Assembly: GCA_038503035.1 (NCBI GenBank)
Contig: JAVSML010001165.1
Location: 525,011 to 589,010 of the forward strand
Direction: 5' to 3'
Length of the DNA: 64,000 nt
Source of the DNA: Crocodylus rhombifer
Lineage: Eukaryota; Chordata; Crocodylia; Crocodylidae
In this document: piece by piece, positions 44,038 through 56,375 of the stretch
Numbering within the stretch: the first letter of the stretch is position 1
How the letters are laid out: each line of letters begins with the position of its first letter
Notes under the pieces: model-generated
Seen by the model: only the letters and a program-made list of their open reading frames with translations
Databases searched by the model: none
Told to the model about the DNA's origin: nothing
Program-made: the position numbers and the translations under genes

Positions 44038-44105
44038 AGTTAGGATGTAAATAGAACACACGTAATACATGGGTCATTTTCCTTTATTGCCAGCCAGGGT
44101 AATAA
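44038..44105 (+). repeat. short dispersed repeat, copy 2
   Basis: AGGATGTAAATAGAACACAC leading to ATTTTCCTTTATTGCCAGCC is the partner of 40624-40690. It lies in the intron between exons 7 and 8 of pseudogene B. Confidence 0.6.
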
Positions 44106-44280
44106 GGATAATTGTAATTTAATTCCCATCATTTACTATGCATGGGAATACTTCTCCAGAATAGTTCAGAATTAAATTCTGACTGGATAAATCAAGTGAG
44201 ATGACAGAAAGTCAAACCTCATCATAGTATAATTTAAAACAGCACTGCTTAATTGTTATCATACATTTCATGAACTGTAC

Positions 44281-44352
44281 CTGAACCCAGTGAAGAATAT
44301 TTTTTACAGATGTATAGTCTGGAAACTTTGACATGTACACATCTGTCCGGCT
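44281..44352 (-). pseudogene. LIPM-like: pseudogene B exon 7 (72 nt) with broken acceptor
   Basis: The peptide S-R-T-D-V-Y-M-S-K-F-P-D-Y-T-S-V-K-N-I-L-H-W-V-Q (split here) is open and ends at a |GTACAG donor. The acceptor position reads ACAA|AGCC instead of ACAG, so the splice site is lost. An AG two bases in would shift the frame. Confidence 0.88.
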
Positions 44353-44743
44353 TTGTAAAAGAAAGTGAAGTATTTCAGATGTCTGGATTTTCTAAATGGG
44401 TGGGATAAGACAAACATCTCTGGAAGCAAAAGGACATGTCTCAACAGCTGTGTCACAGAACCTACCAATAAGCTGGAAATTCATAGGGGTTCTGAGAACC
44501 TGGAATAATTTTTGAAAACTTCTGTGTGCATTCAGGGAATGAAATTACTAATGAAACAGAAGTATTAGGTTCACAAGAACACATCTTTTGAAGCTAAAAG
44601 ATCATGGAGCTGGCATTTGCTTAAATTATTCTGCAGTGACTTCAGAATACACTAACTAGAAATGGAAATTCTTCATGGCATTACATGGAAAAAAATGCCT
44701 GTTATCTTCACAGAATCTTAAGACATTTGAATGAAATAAGCAA

Positions 44744-46036
44744 TAGGGCTGTGCGAGGCTTTGGACCGTGCTTTGGATCCAGAGAAGCTTTGGACACTTC
44801 AATATCCGAAGCGGCATGTCTGGATTGAAACATTGGCTTCTTTAGGCTTTCTGAATTGGTTCAGAACTTCTGAACCGCTTTGGAAAAGCTTTGGAGCCTC
44901 TTCGGAAATCTGGCCATAGGGTATAATGGGGAATCAATGAAATATCTATAACTTTGTTGTTTTTGTCTGATTTGGATGAAACATGCAGGAGTGGTAGCCT
45001 CTGTTGAGAGCATGAAGCCTGCCAAGTTTCAAGAAGATCAATGCAGGGCTTTGGGGGAAACTGCACCCAAAATTCATGAAAGCAAAACTCTTGTCACATC
45101 TACATGTTACAACACAGGGGGGTGAAAACTGCAGGGTTGGTAGCCCCTGGTGAGGCCACAAAGTCTGCCAAGTTTCAAGATCTATGCAGAGGTTTGGGGG
45201 GAACTGCACCTCAAGCTGCTAACAGGCAAAAATCTTGACACAAATTACCCAGTGTGTGTTAAGGTGCAGTGGACTGAAAACTACATGGGTGCTGGTCCCT
45301 GCTGAGGCCACAAAGCCTGCCAAGTTTCAAGGCGATAAATGCAGGGGTTTGGGGGAAACTGCACCTCAAGATGTGAACAAGCAAAACTCGTGACATGGGT
45401 GACACTGTGTGTGTTAAAGCGTAGCAGGGTGAAAGCTGCAGGGATGAAAGCTCCTGCTGTGGCCATGAAAAGCTCCTGCTGTGGCTTTGTGGCCTGAGCA
45501 GGGGCTACCATTCCTGCAGGTTTCAGCCCGCTGCACCTTAACACACACAGTGTCACCCATGTCACGAGTTTTGCTTGTCAGCAGCTTGAGGTGCAGTTTC
45601 CCCAAACCCCTTCACCAATCTTCTTGAAACTTGGCAGGAAGGTGGACTCACCATGGGCTACCAACCCTGCAGTTTGCACCACCCAGTGGTGTAATACATA
45701 CACACGACATGAGTTTTGCTTTCAAGAATTTGGGGTACAGTATCCCCCAAACCCCTACACCGATCTTCTTGAAGCTTAGCAGACTTCATGTGCTCAGCAG
45801 AGGCTACCGTCCCTACAAGTTTCATCAAAATCAGGCAAAAAACAACAAAGTACTGGATATTTCATTGATTCCCCATTATACCCTATGGTTGGATCTCCGA
45901 GACGGCTCCAAAGCTTCAGAGCCGCTTCGGACGGATCAAAGCGGGAACCCAGTCCAGAGCTCCAAATCAGATCCTGGGCATCCAAAGCAGCCAGATCCGA
46001 AGCCAGATCAAATAGCTGCCTACTTGCACAGGCCTA
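44744..46036. mobile_element. palindromic hAT-like element, perfect 8-bp duplication ATAAGCAA
   Basis: The ends are TAGGGCTGTGCGAG and TTGCACAGGCCTA. ATAAGCAA flanks both sides (44736-44743 and 46037-46044). Both halves are inverted copies of each other around about 45470: for example GGGTATAATGGGGAATCAATG near 44918 is mirrored by CATTGATTCCCCATTATACCC near 45870 (split for length). It is a long-arm foldback element without transposase, in intron 6 of pseudogene B. Confidence 0.9.
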
Positions 46037-46246
46037 ATAAGCAAGAATAGGCCTATGTGAAAAATGGTTAAAGTTATTGGATGGAAAAATCAATAGAGAT
46101 AACAGATCCTAACAGAATATGTAATGACTTCAGTTTGTTAGCTCCTGCAACAGTAAAGACTCACTCATTTTTCCAACATTATAAAGATTCTTACACATCT
46201 AGCACAAATGCAGATCAATACAAAGTGGAAGCAATGGTATACATAC

Positions 46247-46393
46247 CACATTTAAATTCTTCTCATTACATCCACCAATATAGAGAAGGGCTTTGACACA
46301 AAGTCTGTCTATTAAATAATTGCTGCACATCCTAGCAGTAAATGCTCTCAGTCTCCTATTCAGTAGGCAGAATTCTTTCTTGCCGAATACAAG
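46247..46393 (-). pseudogene. LIPM-like: pseudogene B exon 6 (147 nt)
   Basis: The acceptor is ACACAG| and the donor is |GTATGT. The 49 open codons begin L-V-F-G-K-K-E-F and end N-E-K-N-L-N-V, a typical acid-lipase exon of the standard length. Confidence 0.92.
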
Positions 46394-46920
46394 CTGTGTA
46401 AACACAAGGATAATGTTCACTATAATAGTCTCAAAATATATTTTAATCATAGTTTTTCGTAACTTAATAGATATAAATAGTTTTAAATCCTGGTTTAATC
46501 ATGGAAACGTTTCTGCCAGAAAGGATATGTAAGAGAATTTAATTGAGTGACGAGTTTCAACAGAAAACAAAAAAAGATCACCACTGTACTAAACATGTGA
46601 GAAGTCATTGCAGTTTTTTGGGGTTTTTTCTGGACAGAGAGAAGAGTCTTCTCAAGGATGGAAGTCTCTCTTGATCTTCTTTCTCCAATTCTTGATTTAT
46701 ATATGAAAATGTTCTCTCACACAAACACCACTCCCCCCACCCTTAATGAATCTACTTAGGAATAGACATTTTTCATGGCATTGAAGTTAATTATAATTAC
46801 TAGCCCCAGGACACAGGAAAAACTTGCAGATATTCCCTTTTTCTCCCAAACCTTTCAAACTTCTTTTTTGGAATTGCTGAATTTTTGGATTTCCTTCTTC
46901 CCTTTCCTGTTTATAATACT

Positions 46921-46978
46921 CTGTGTGTGTGTGCATGTGCATGCATGTGTGTGAAATACCACACACACGCACACCCAC
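46921..46978. repeat. (TG)n / (CA)n inverted microsatellite
   Basis: TGTGTGTGTGTGCATGTGCA is followed within 35 bases by CACACACACGCACACC, so the tract can form a hairpin. Confidence 0.85.
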
Positions 46979-47619
46979 ACCTCATTCATATATTCATTGC
47001 TCTACCACAAGGGATATAAGATATAATTCAGCATCCCTAGCCACTTTCTGGTGCCTTCAACGGGTTTTTAGTGATTGTAAACTTCATTCTATGACTGACA
47101 AGAAAATGTCCTTTAGAAGGAAGAAAGACTAATTATTCCCTAATTTCTTTGATTTCCTTTAGTGTGTAGAAGTCACGGCAGATTTGCACTTTATACTAAA
47201 ATCAGAGATATTCTTCAACTCATAGCATCTGATGAAGCCATTTCTGAGGAAAGCTTCTGCATTTCTACTTCAGTTAGCCTACAATTTGCCAATTTACCCT
47301 GCCTTCAGATGAACTATCTAGCTACCTCTTTAAGGTATATCGTTCTTCCCTCGCCCAGTAGTGTACCATGGGTCTCCAGTGCCCAGGAGCCAATGCTTGC
47401 ATTTGTGCCCCGCCTCTCCCTGGGGTTGATCCAAGCAGAGTGCAAGGCCCCTTCTCTCATCCAACAGCACTTCTGTGGGGAATTAACAGTGTGGCACACC
47501 AGATATGGGGGGAGGAGCAGCAGCCAGATTTTCTGGCCAAAACAGCTGAAGAAACTTACAACTTGCCAGGGGGGAGACAGCACACTACACACCAAATGCA
47601 GGAAGCACCATGGCCTCTC

Positions 47620-49918
47620 TGCCTGGATCACCCTCCTGTCTTTAGGTGTGGATGCTTTGCCCCAGAGTTTGGTGTCATCGGTGAATATGCCAGTCCACTT
47701 CTGACTCCAATGCCCACATCATTAATGAAGATGTTGAACAGTATGGGTCCAAGGACAGAGCCTTGGGGGACACCACTGGTCACAGGACACCATGATGAAT
47801 GACTTCCATCAATTACCACCCTCTGGGTCTGACCACGGAGCCAATTTCCCAGCCAGCAGATCGTGGTGGGCCCAAAGCCACAATCGTCCAGTTTCACCAA
47901 GAGGTGACCATGGGATACCAGATAGAAGGCTTTTTTGAAGTCAAGATATATGACATCAATCTCTTCTCCCTTGTCCAGGTGATAGGCCATCTGGTCGTAA
48001 AAGGAAATGAGATTGGTCACGCAAGATCTACCTGCAACAAACCTGTGCTGGCTATCTCTCAGGATGTTGGTGTCAGCCAGTACATTAAGGATGGCCTCTT
48101 TAATAAACTTTTCTAAGACCTTCTCTGGGATAGAGGTCAGGCTGATGGGCCTGCAGTTTGCCAAATCCACTTTCCTCCCTTTCTTGAAGATAAGCACCAC
48201 ATTGGCCTTCTTCCAGTCTTCGGGCACTACACCAGAGTGCCAGGAGTTCTCAAAGATCCATGCCAGAGGCTGGGCTCTGATGCTTGCCAGCTCCTTAAGT
48301 ACCCTGGGGTGTAGATTGTGAGGGCTGGCTGACTTGAAGGTATCCATCCTCTCAAGGTGTTCCTTCATGAGATCAACATTAATGGAGGGCAGGGGATCTC
48401 CCTCACCTGGACCTCCCTGTCCTGTAGTGGGCAGGGGTGTCCCATGGGACTGATGAAAGACTGATGCAAACTATCCATTTAATAGGTTGGCTTTTTCCTG
48501 GGCGTCAGTTGTCTGATCTGGTTTAGCAGGGGTCCAATGTTGCCCTTGCTTTTCCTCCGGTTCCCCACATATCTGAAAAAGGACTTTTTATTGTCCTTGA
48601 TACTCAAAGCTAGTTGGAGTTCAGTTTCAGCCTTGGCTTTCCTGGTTTGCTCCCTGCAGGACCGGACCAGTGCAGACTATTCCTCCTTGGAGGTAAATCC
48701 AATCCTCCAACCTTTGTAGGCCTTTCTTTTTAGCCTCAGGAGGTCTGCTACATCCCTGGAGAGCCAGGGGGGCTGCTGTGCCCTCTTGCTGCCTTTCCTC
48801 TGAGATGGAATAGAATTAGTTTGTGAATTGAGGATTACTGCCTTGAGGAGCAGCCACTGCTCCCTGAACTCCCCCCCGCCAGGGTTGTGGTTCCTTAGGG
48901 TCTGACTGACAAGTCTCCTGAGCTTGTTGAAGTCAGCTTTCCTGAAGTCAAGTACTTCTATGTTATTAACTGACTTGCCAGGTTTGTGGCAGATGGTAAA
49001 GGTGATCAGCTCGTGTCTGTCACCCAGCTTCCCATCAATCACTAGGTTGCTGATTAGGTCATCCCCAGTAGCCAATACTAGGTTGAGCAGTGCTTTACCT
49101 CTCATTGGCCCATAGACTCCTTGAGTCAGGTAGAGGTCATCCACGCACGATAGGAAGCTTTGTGACGGCTCAGATTTTGCTGAGTGATCCTCCCACCAGA
49201 TGTCTGAGTAGTTGAAGTCAACCATGACAACCATAGTCCTGGAGCACACGACCTCAGCCAGTTCCTGGGTGAACTCCTGGTCAAGCTCTTGACTTTGGGT
49301 TGGAGGTCCATAGTAGACTCCAACCATTGTGTCCCCTGTGCCGTGTTTCCCATGGATTTTAACCCAGAGGGTCTCCAGTCATCCACCAACATCAGCTTGC
49401 AGGGACACGTAGCTTTCCTTAACACAGAGACTTACACCCCGCCCCTTTTATCTACTCACTCCCACCTATACAGGGTATAGCCATCTATACCCGTGGTCCA
49501 GTCATGGATGGAGTTATTCCCCAAGCTCCTGGCATTTGTGTACAGGCAAGCAAGTGTCCCTTTGGGGGCTTTTGCCTTGCCCACAGATTGTACCAGGGCT
49601 GTGGCAGAGGTGGGCTCCCTTAAGTGCCTTGGCCTGCTGGCTTTGTAAGGGTTGCTCAATGGGCCAGCAGTGGTGGTAGTCCCCCTGGATCCTCCTCTCA
49701 GCCCATGCCCCAAAACTGGGAGGATCGAAGAGAACACCACCTGCACCTCAGACCCTTTAGCCCCACTCCCAAATCCCTATAGTCCCTCATGACCTGGCTG
49801 GAAGCACTCTGAGCTGTGACATTGGTTCCCACATGAATAAGGAGCATGGGATAGTGGTCTTTGGGCTTGAGGAGTTTAGGGATCTTCTCCGCAATGTCTT
49901 GGATGTGGGCCCCTGTCA
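47620..49918 (-). mobile_element. CR1 LINE copy 2, truncated at both ends
   Basis: On the minus strand it runs from the ORF1 esterase (H-I-Q-D-I-A-E-K-I, H-V-G-T-N at 49919-49698) through endonuclease (49327-48677: V-V-M-V-D-F-N-Y) and RT (48368-47628: [18 protein letters not shown]). It stops about where copy 1 reads 34200, so the RT thumb, 3' UTR and tail are missing. CR1 copies normally keep the 3' end and lose the 5' end, so a later deletion is likely. It has several frameshifts. Confidence 0.92.
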
Positions 49919-49921
49919 CCT

Positions 49922-50085
49922 GAGATCATAGGACACCAAATCAAAAGCTTTTTTAAAGTCCAGATATATGATGTCAATCTTTTCTTTCTTGTCCAGGTGA
50001 TATGTCACCTGGTCATGGAAGGAGTTGAGATTGGTCAGGCAAGACCTACCTGCAACAAACCCACGCTGGCTGTCCAGCATGCACT
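49922..50085 (-). mobile_element. third CR1 fragment (RT)
   Basis: About 160 bases match copy 1 around 34480-34640 (the RT segment before motif A). They abut the 5' end of copy 2 directly and in the same orientation but out of order, pointing to a rearrangement or a separate truncated insertion. Confidence 0.75.
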
Positions 50086-50325
50086 TTTGTCAGCACACCA
50101 CTGTATAATGCTTTCAGTGACTGATCATGCAGCAAAGTTAGTGCCCTGGGAGGGTTTTCTTTCCCTCCATATATCTTCTTGGCTCTCCCCCCAGGATCTG
50201 TGTCAGCCATATGGGGATGTACAAAAGAACAGATTTACAGTAAGCTCAGGAAAATGAAGTTCCATTTTGATTTAAGACACAATGATTTATTCATTATCTT
50301 AATAACTTATAGATAAATCACCTAC

Positions 50326-50459
50326 CTTCAGCATCACATCAGGAAGTCTGAAGAGTTGTAAGAAACCTTTGATATTCTGGAGTGTGTATGCAGGACCCAA
50401 CACAAAAACCATTTTGACTTTCTGAGCCAGCTGTAGCATGATTGAAAACGCTATTAAAC
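50326..50459 (-). pseudogene. LIPM-like: pseudogene B exon 5 (134 nt)
   Basis: The acceptor is CTCAG| and the donor is AAG|GTAGGT. The peptide L-I-A-F-S-I-M-L-Q-L-A-Q-K-V-K-M-V-F-V-L-G-P-A is open, with one codon less than in gene A. Confidence 0.9.
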
Positions 50460-50749
50460 CTGAGAAAACACCAAAAATTACAGTAATCATACAAAAGATG
50501 AAAGAGATACAAATGATAATGCTGACCAGCATTTATTCATATATTTCAATTAAATGATTATCCTGAACCTCATTTCATAGATCTTTGTCATAAAAAAGAA
50601 AAATCAAGTTGCTACTGAATAATTAATCAGATGGAAAACAAGTACAGCATTAGAGTGAACTGAAGCATGTAAAATTATAAGAAAGTGTCAAAAGCTTTAA
50701 TTATCTTTCATGGGAAAGTAAAGCCTGGTCTAAGTCCTACTGCCTAATA

Positions 50750-51821
50750 TAGAGCCATGCAAAGCTTCAGTATCTGATTCAATTTGTAGGCGATTCGGCC
50801 TGATTCAGCAGCTGAATCTCCAAATCTGAAATGAATCAGGAAACCCATTAATCTCTCTAAATTGAATCAGAATCCTCCAAATCAATCCAGAGAGATTCAG
50901 AAAGATTTGGCCATAGACTGTACAGGCAGGCACTAGGCAGTGTCAGTGGGACCAGTTGAGGGAGCAGCTGGACAAGCCCCAGCTGGAGCTGGCAGCCCCA
51001 GAAGAAGTGACGGCTCATCTGGCTGCCCCCCATTGGGGTGAGGCAAGCAGTGCTGGCAGCCCTGGGAGAAGCCATGGGGGCTGGAGGGGAATGACTGGGG
51101 TGTTGGGGACTATGACCAGGGAGCTGGGGGAATGATGTGGGGCTGAGGGAATGAACAGGGGTTTCCCCCCAGTTCAATTCCCCAACTCCCATTTTGATCC
51201 CCCCCAGCTCCCAGTTTGATCCCCCAGCTCCCAGTCCAATCCCCCAGCCTCCGCAACTTCTCCTGAGGCTGCCAGCTCAAGCTGTAGCTCATCCAGTTGC
51301 TCCCCCAGCTGCCCACCCCAACCAGGTAAGGCAGGAAGTGCTAGCAGCCCCAGGAGAAGCCACAGTGGCTGGTGGAAATGATTGGGGAGCTGAGGGCATG
51401 ATTGGGAAGCTGGGGGATTGAACCTGGAACTGGAGGAATGAACAGGGGCTTCCCCCCAGCTCCCGATTCAATTCCCCAGCTCCCAGTGCAATCCCCACAG
51501 ATATCCAGTCAATCTCCCCAGGCCCTGCAGCTTCTCCTAGGGCTGCCAGCACTGCCTGTGTCACCCCAGTGGGGAGGGTCAAGCAGGGAAGCAGTGGCTT
51601 CTCCCCGGGCTGCTGGCTCAAGCTGGGGCTTCTCTGGCTGCTCTCTCAGCTGCTCCTGCCAGCACTGCCTATCTGCATGGTTAAATAAGATTTGGCACTG
51701 AATATCTTCAGATTCAGATTCAACCAAATCGAGTTGGGGCAGTGATTAGAATCACTGAATCAAATCACTGTTCTGCCGAATCTGAATCCGAAGCAAATAC
51801 TTTTCACTTTGCACAGGCCTA
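50750..51821. mobile_element. degenerate hAT-like TAGGGCTGTGC-family element
   Basis: The left end TAGAGCCATGCAAAGCTTC and right end TTTGCACAGGCCTA fit the family. The aatctgaa/gattcag-rich subterminal zones and GC-rich core resemble 3556-5057. The flanks GCCTAATA and ATGTATTT do not match, so the duplication has decayed or the ends are misjudged. Confidence 0.65.
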
Positions 51822-52526
51822 ATGTATTTACTATGTCCAGCTCTATCTGCTAGAAATCACTAGATAAGAGACTTATTTTACATATAAAGGAAGAGGTTAG
51901 TTAGAAAGTAGTTAAAAACAGCTGACAAAAATGCAGAAGTTCTACAGGCAGACTGGAAGCTTTTTAAGAATGCTGTATTAGAGGCTTAGAGAAAGCATAC
52001 AAAGAAAACAGAAAGGAAACAGCTATCCAATAAAAACAGAACAGCAGGCATTGTTCAAATAACAGACCTGCACAAATGAGGAAAATGGAAAGCACACAAA
52101 CTCTGGCAAATTAAACATAAAAGTATAACAAGGCAAACAACAAGAGCAAATTCAACGAGCATCTGGCAAAAGATGCTTAAGTTATTATTATTAAAATTAT
52201 TTAAAGTACATCAAAAGCAGGAAGCCAGCCAGATAATTGGTGGGACCATGAGATAACCAGGGAGTAAAAGGTGAGTGGGAGGGGGCAGGTGGTGGGGGCA
52301 GGAGAGGAAGGAGGGGAATCGCTTTTTTTTTAGGTTGCGCTTTTTTTTTTTAATAGAAACCAACGAAGTTTTGAGTGTAGATTCCAGGAAAAAGTTCCTG
52401 ATTTAACCAATTCTACACACTGGCCCACCAAAAAGGAATGGAAATCCAAACCAACTCTCCTTGGTCTTTGAGGTTACCAGACACTGGGTTCTAGTATACC
52501 CAACCAGATTCTTCTCTGAAACATGC

Positions 52527-52636
52527 CTATAACACTGCCCTGAGCATGGCCACCATGAAATATTTTCTCCTGTTCGGTCTTGTGCAGAATAAAGTCAATC
52601 TTGGCTGGAAGATCATAGATGGCCATTTCATGAAAA
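52527..52636 (-). pseudogene. LIPM-like: pseudogene B exon 4 (110 nt), nucleophile Ser replaced by Ala
   Basis: The peptide [11 protein letters not shown] leads to G-G-H-A-Q-G. Codon GCT at 52545-52543 stands where the family has the serine nucleophile. The donor is GCATGT rather than GTATGT. The exon has no stop. Confidence 0.93.
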
Positions 52637-53705
52637 CTGAAAAACAAAAAGACAAAATTACATTCGTCACAGTTTCTGTGCATCTACATTGACAAGATCA
52701 TTAGAAAATCACAGGTCTGCCAGATATTAGTTAATATGTACAACAGTTAATTCTGCCATCCTGAAGTTTCAGTCTTTGACCCTGCATACTGTAGTAGTAA
52801 TGTCTTACTGATTTCTGGACTTGAGATAGTAAATACCACAGCTTTTTGGATCAGATAAGTTTAAAATTATAAAGAGCTGCAGATATCCTAATAATGGAAA
52901 AGACTGTGACTTTCAAGCAGATATAGTCCTTAAAAACTGAGGAATTAGTAGTGCTAATGCATGTTATAGCTGAGAAAAGCTCCTTGCAATACTCTCAACC
53001 GAGCTTTGTAAGTTAGTGTCACCTCTAGCCTATAAATCTTCTCTACAACTAGGAAGGAAAATAAAACAATTATCCATAAGAGAACAAACAAACAAACAGT
53101 CTCTCATTAACCCTGATCTTCCATACTCAAACCCTCAGACATGTCTCTCTCAGCCTTTGAAGATCCCTACGTTTAAAGGTGCATTACAAAATCAAGTGAT
53201 AGCCAAATGAGGATACTCGCCTTTGCATACACAATAGTGGGATGGGACTTTGTCTCTCTTGAGCAACCAGAATTTCCTGCTCCCTTGAAATGGACATCAA
53301 TTTAGCTATCTCCAGCACAACAAGAGAACCAAAGGATGCAATACAGAGGATTTCACAGAGTGAATCACATCCAGAGCTGCTTCTCCCAAACACAATTTAT
53401 CCTACTTCCGCCTTGGTTTGTAGTTTTCCATAATGTTTATCAGGATTAATAGTGCATGTTTCTTTCGCTCACTCACTCCTTCTGAGAGAGAGGAGCTAGT
53501 AGCCTAGCACTGCTGTATGAGTCCAGCCCAAAACAAATTGCCCTCAGCCATTGTGGATCAGCACCTGCTTCCACCAAACCAAAAAATCTGGCTGCTTAGA
53601 CAATGATCACAGGTTTCCATATAGATGCATGAATAACATCTCTAGGATGAATCACAAAATTGCCATTCTTGGTTGTTTCTATACAATTTGCTGCATGAAA
53701 TATAC

Positions 53706-53904
53706 CTGAAATCCCAAAATGCTTCTTGATCAACAGAGAGATTCTAGTGCCTTCGAGACCAGCTGTTGCCTCTGCTGTTTCCCAGCCAAGCATCATTGCC
53801 AGCATTTGCTAGTATGAAGCCCAGACTGTTATGAGGAACATTAGCAACCCAGTTGCTACTATCTAAAGCCAAACCGTGCTGCAGCAACACGGCAGGCCTG
53901 GGGC
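53706..53904 (-). pseudogene. LIPM-like: pseudogene B exon 3 (199 nt) with in-frame stop
   Basis: The oxyanion H-G-L motif is kept (L-L-Q-H-G-L-A-L), as are S-N-W-V-A-N and [12 protein letters not shown]. The next codon is TAG (53746-53744), followed by N-L-S-V-D-Q-E-A-F-W. The length equals that of gene A exon 3. Confidence 0.94.
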
Positions 53905-54694
53905 CTGAAAAAGAAACAAAATAATTTTTTTCAAGATTTCAAACAAAATCACACTCCCAACAGTATGGTCATAACCTGATCCCTTCCTTTTCTGCAAGGG
54001 AATGTTTTATTTAAAATTTCTGGGGGACAGTAGTTCTGAACTGAATCAGAATTACAGCGAGTGCTGACATCACTTTTCAAGATAATTTATATTAATCTTT
54101 CATTATTAGCATGATTGGCTTCCAAGATGACAGGAAATGATTGGACAGAAAGACTGGTGAAAATTCTTGGGAGAGAAATGACTGAGCATAATCCAATCTT
54201 CCTTTACCAATGGAACTCTGTAGGATCACAGTGGCCTTTCCTAGTTTTACTCAGATTTCATCAGAAATTTACTCACATTTAACTTTTGTCTCTACTCATA
54301 GGTGAGTCGCTCTAGCCCCATCTCTTAAATGTCTCTAATTGGTAAACATTTTGACTTGCAAGGGAACTTTAAGGGTTCTCCACAGCAGTATAGTTACTCT
54401 GTTCAATGACATAATTAACTAGCGCACCTGAAGCCTAAAACTTTATTTAACCCCTTTCTGTGGACAACAGACCATACCAGTTCATATGAAGGCCCCACAC
54501 ACTTTCAACTCTATGCAGCACAATTAGTCACCAAGGACCTGATTTTTGCTGAATCAGGACTCATTCTGATGACCAATAACCTTAAAACAGCACTCTTACT
54601 ATACAGATCCCCAACTTTCTCCCTTGCAGTCAATATAAGTATTCAAGAAGATGGTGAGAAAAATAAAATTCCCTGTTGGGCTCAGGCACATGGG

Positions 54695-56122
54695 CTAGAC
54701 ATTACGCATAAACTGGGTTAAGTGATCAGAAACTGATTTACACCTGTAACAGAACAGACATTCCATGCACATAAACCAGTTTGAAAGTAGCTGAAACCAG
54801 TTTGAGATAAACCAGGTTGAATATAGTAGTAGTAGTAGTATCAGACATAGTAATAGTAGTATCAGACATAACATAACATAGTAGTAGTAGTATCAGACAT
54901 AACTGATTTGTCCCAAACCAGTTTATGTGATGTATGTCCCAGACCCCTTGCTGGTTTAAGTTAAATCAGAGACCCCCAACATCCTGGCATGCTCTCTGAG
55001 CTGGGCTCTGCTCCAGAGAGCTGAGCTATCCCCTCCCCTTTGCTCTCTAATGGAACAAGGGGTGGGGCATGGCCAGACTCCTGCCATAGCCCGGAGGCAA
55101 ATTCCTCCCTCTATCCCCACTCTCTCCTGCTGGCAAAGAAGGGAAGCGCAGCTGGGGTTTGCAAGCCCCAGCCATACCTCCATGGCTTTCCTGTAACCAG
55201 GCAGAGATGTAGCTAATGCCTACCTCTGTCCAGCTTGCCTGCATCCAGGGATGGGATTAATTCCACAATAGTCCCAGAGCAAGGGAGAGAGGCAAGCTAG
55301 TTCCCTATGTGCAGATCCAAGCCCTGTGCCTGTGAGCCCAGAGCTAAAACCTGCAGGACCAGACTGAGAGGTGGGAAGTGTTGGCAAGGACATGACAATC
55401 ATCACACATGTGCTGGAGATGGAGTTAAGGGAAGTTGCAGATAGCTTCTGGTTGGAAGTGGCAGACCAAAGGTTGGAAGGTGCAGATAGCTACATTTACA
55501 TTATAAAGTTGAACTTCTAAAATCTAAACAAAGCCTTTCTGAATGCCTGGCTGTAAGGAGACACTCTGCCTTCAGGGTTAGTAAGACTTATGCTAGACTT
55601 TCTCTTGTCTTCCTGCTTTACATTGTAAGTTAGACTAAGTTGTGTATGCTGTGTTTGACTGGGCTGTATCTTAGCTTAGGCAAAGATTTTTGGTAGTTCC
55701 CCATTGTATGCTTTGCAAATTGCTGTGTTCAATACATGCTTGCTTCAGAGAAAGGACTTTTTTCCCATCCCCACTCCTGAGTCTGGCAGCATCTCCCCCT
55801 TCTCCCTCCCCACCAGGCCGGTGGCTGGCATCCTGTGTGTCCTGCTAACCCCAGCTGGTGCCTGGCTATGCCCCCTCTGCTTCAGCAGGGAGGGGTGAGA
55901 GCCTTGGAGGGCATCTCTCTTCCCTCCCCTTTGGCAGTGGCTGGCAGGCATGCTCCAGTTCCATCCAGCTTTTGGCTTGAGCCACTGTAGGCATGTCACT
56001 GTATTTCCTAATTTAACAGAGAATGTCTGTGCAGTTATTAATCACTTTAAGCTGCGCGGCTTAGACTAACCTGCAAAGAGTGAATCAATTCAGGCACAGG
56101 CTTTTTGAACGTCTGTCCCTAG
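54695..56122. mobile_element. inverted-repeat element related to 927-2020
   Basis: The left end CTAGACATTACGCATAAACTGG and right end (inverse) CTAGGGACAGACGTTCAAAA resemble the ends at 927-2020, including the TTTTTTGAAC-type subterminal block (sequences split in two families of mismatches). The core is GC-rich. The flanks CACATGGG and CCATGGAC are only partly alike. Confidence 0.5.
54824..54901. repeat. (AGT)n and TATCAGACATA short tandem repeats
   Basis: AGT triplets alternate three times with ATCAGACATA units inside the inverted-repeat element. This is a recent local expansion. Confidence 0.85.
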
Positions 56123-56375
56123 CCATGGACCTATACTGTCACATTCCACACACTGAAGCCAGGACAAGGGTTTTTTTATGCTATGCAAATTTCTTGTTCA
56201 GAAATAAGTTTGGAAATGCATGGGGATGTAAGGATTCCAGGTAGTATCATATTTCAGGCTTCAGAAGCCATATTTGGGGTTTAAGAATTTGCTTTAGTAG
56301 CTGATTATGGCTCTGGGATCAGAGCAGGACCACTATTTCATGTTGCACTTTTATTGTCAAACAAAATGGAATAAC

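Noticed and set aside
50857..51701. Frames at 50857-51701 on both strands
   Set aside because: They are proline/serine-rich translations of the GC-rich core of a degenerate hAT-like element.
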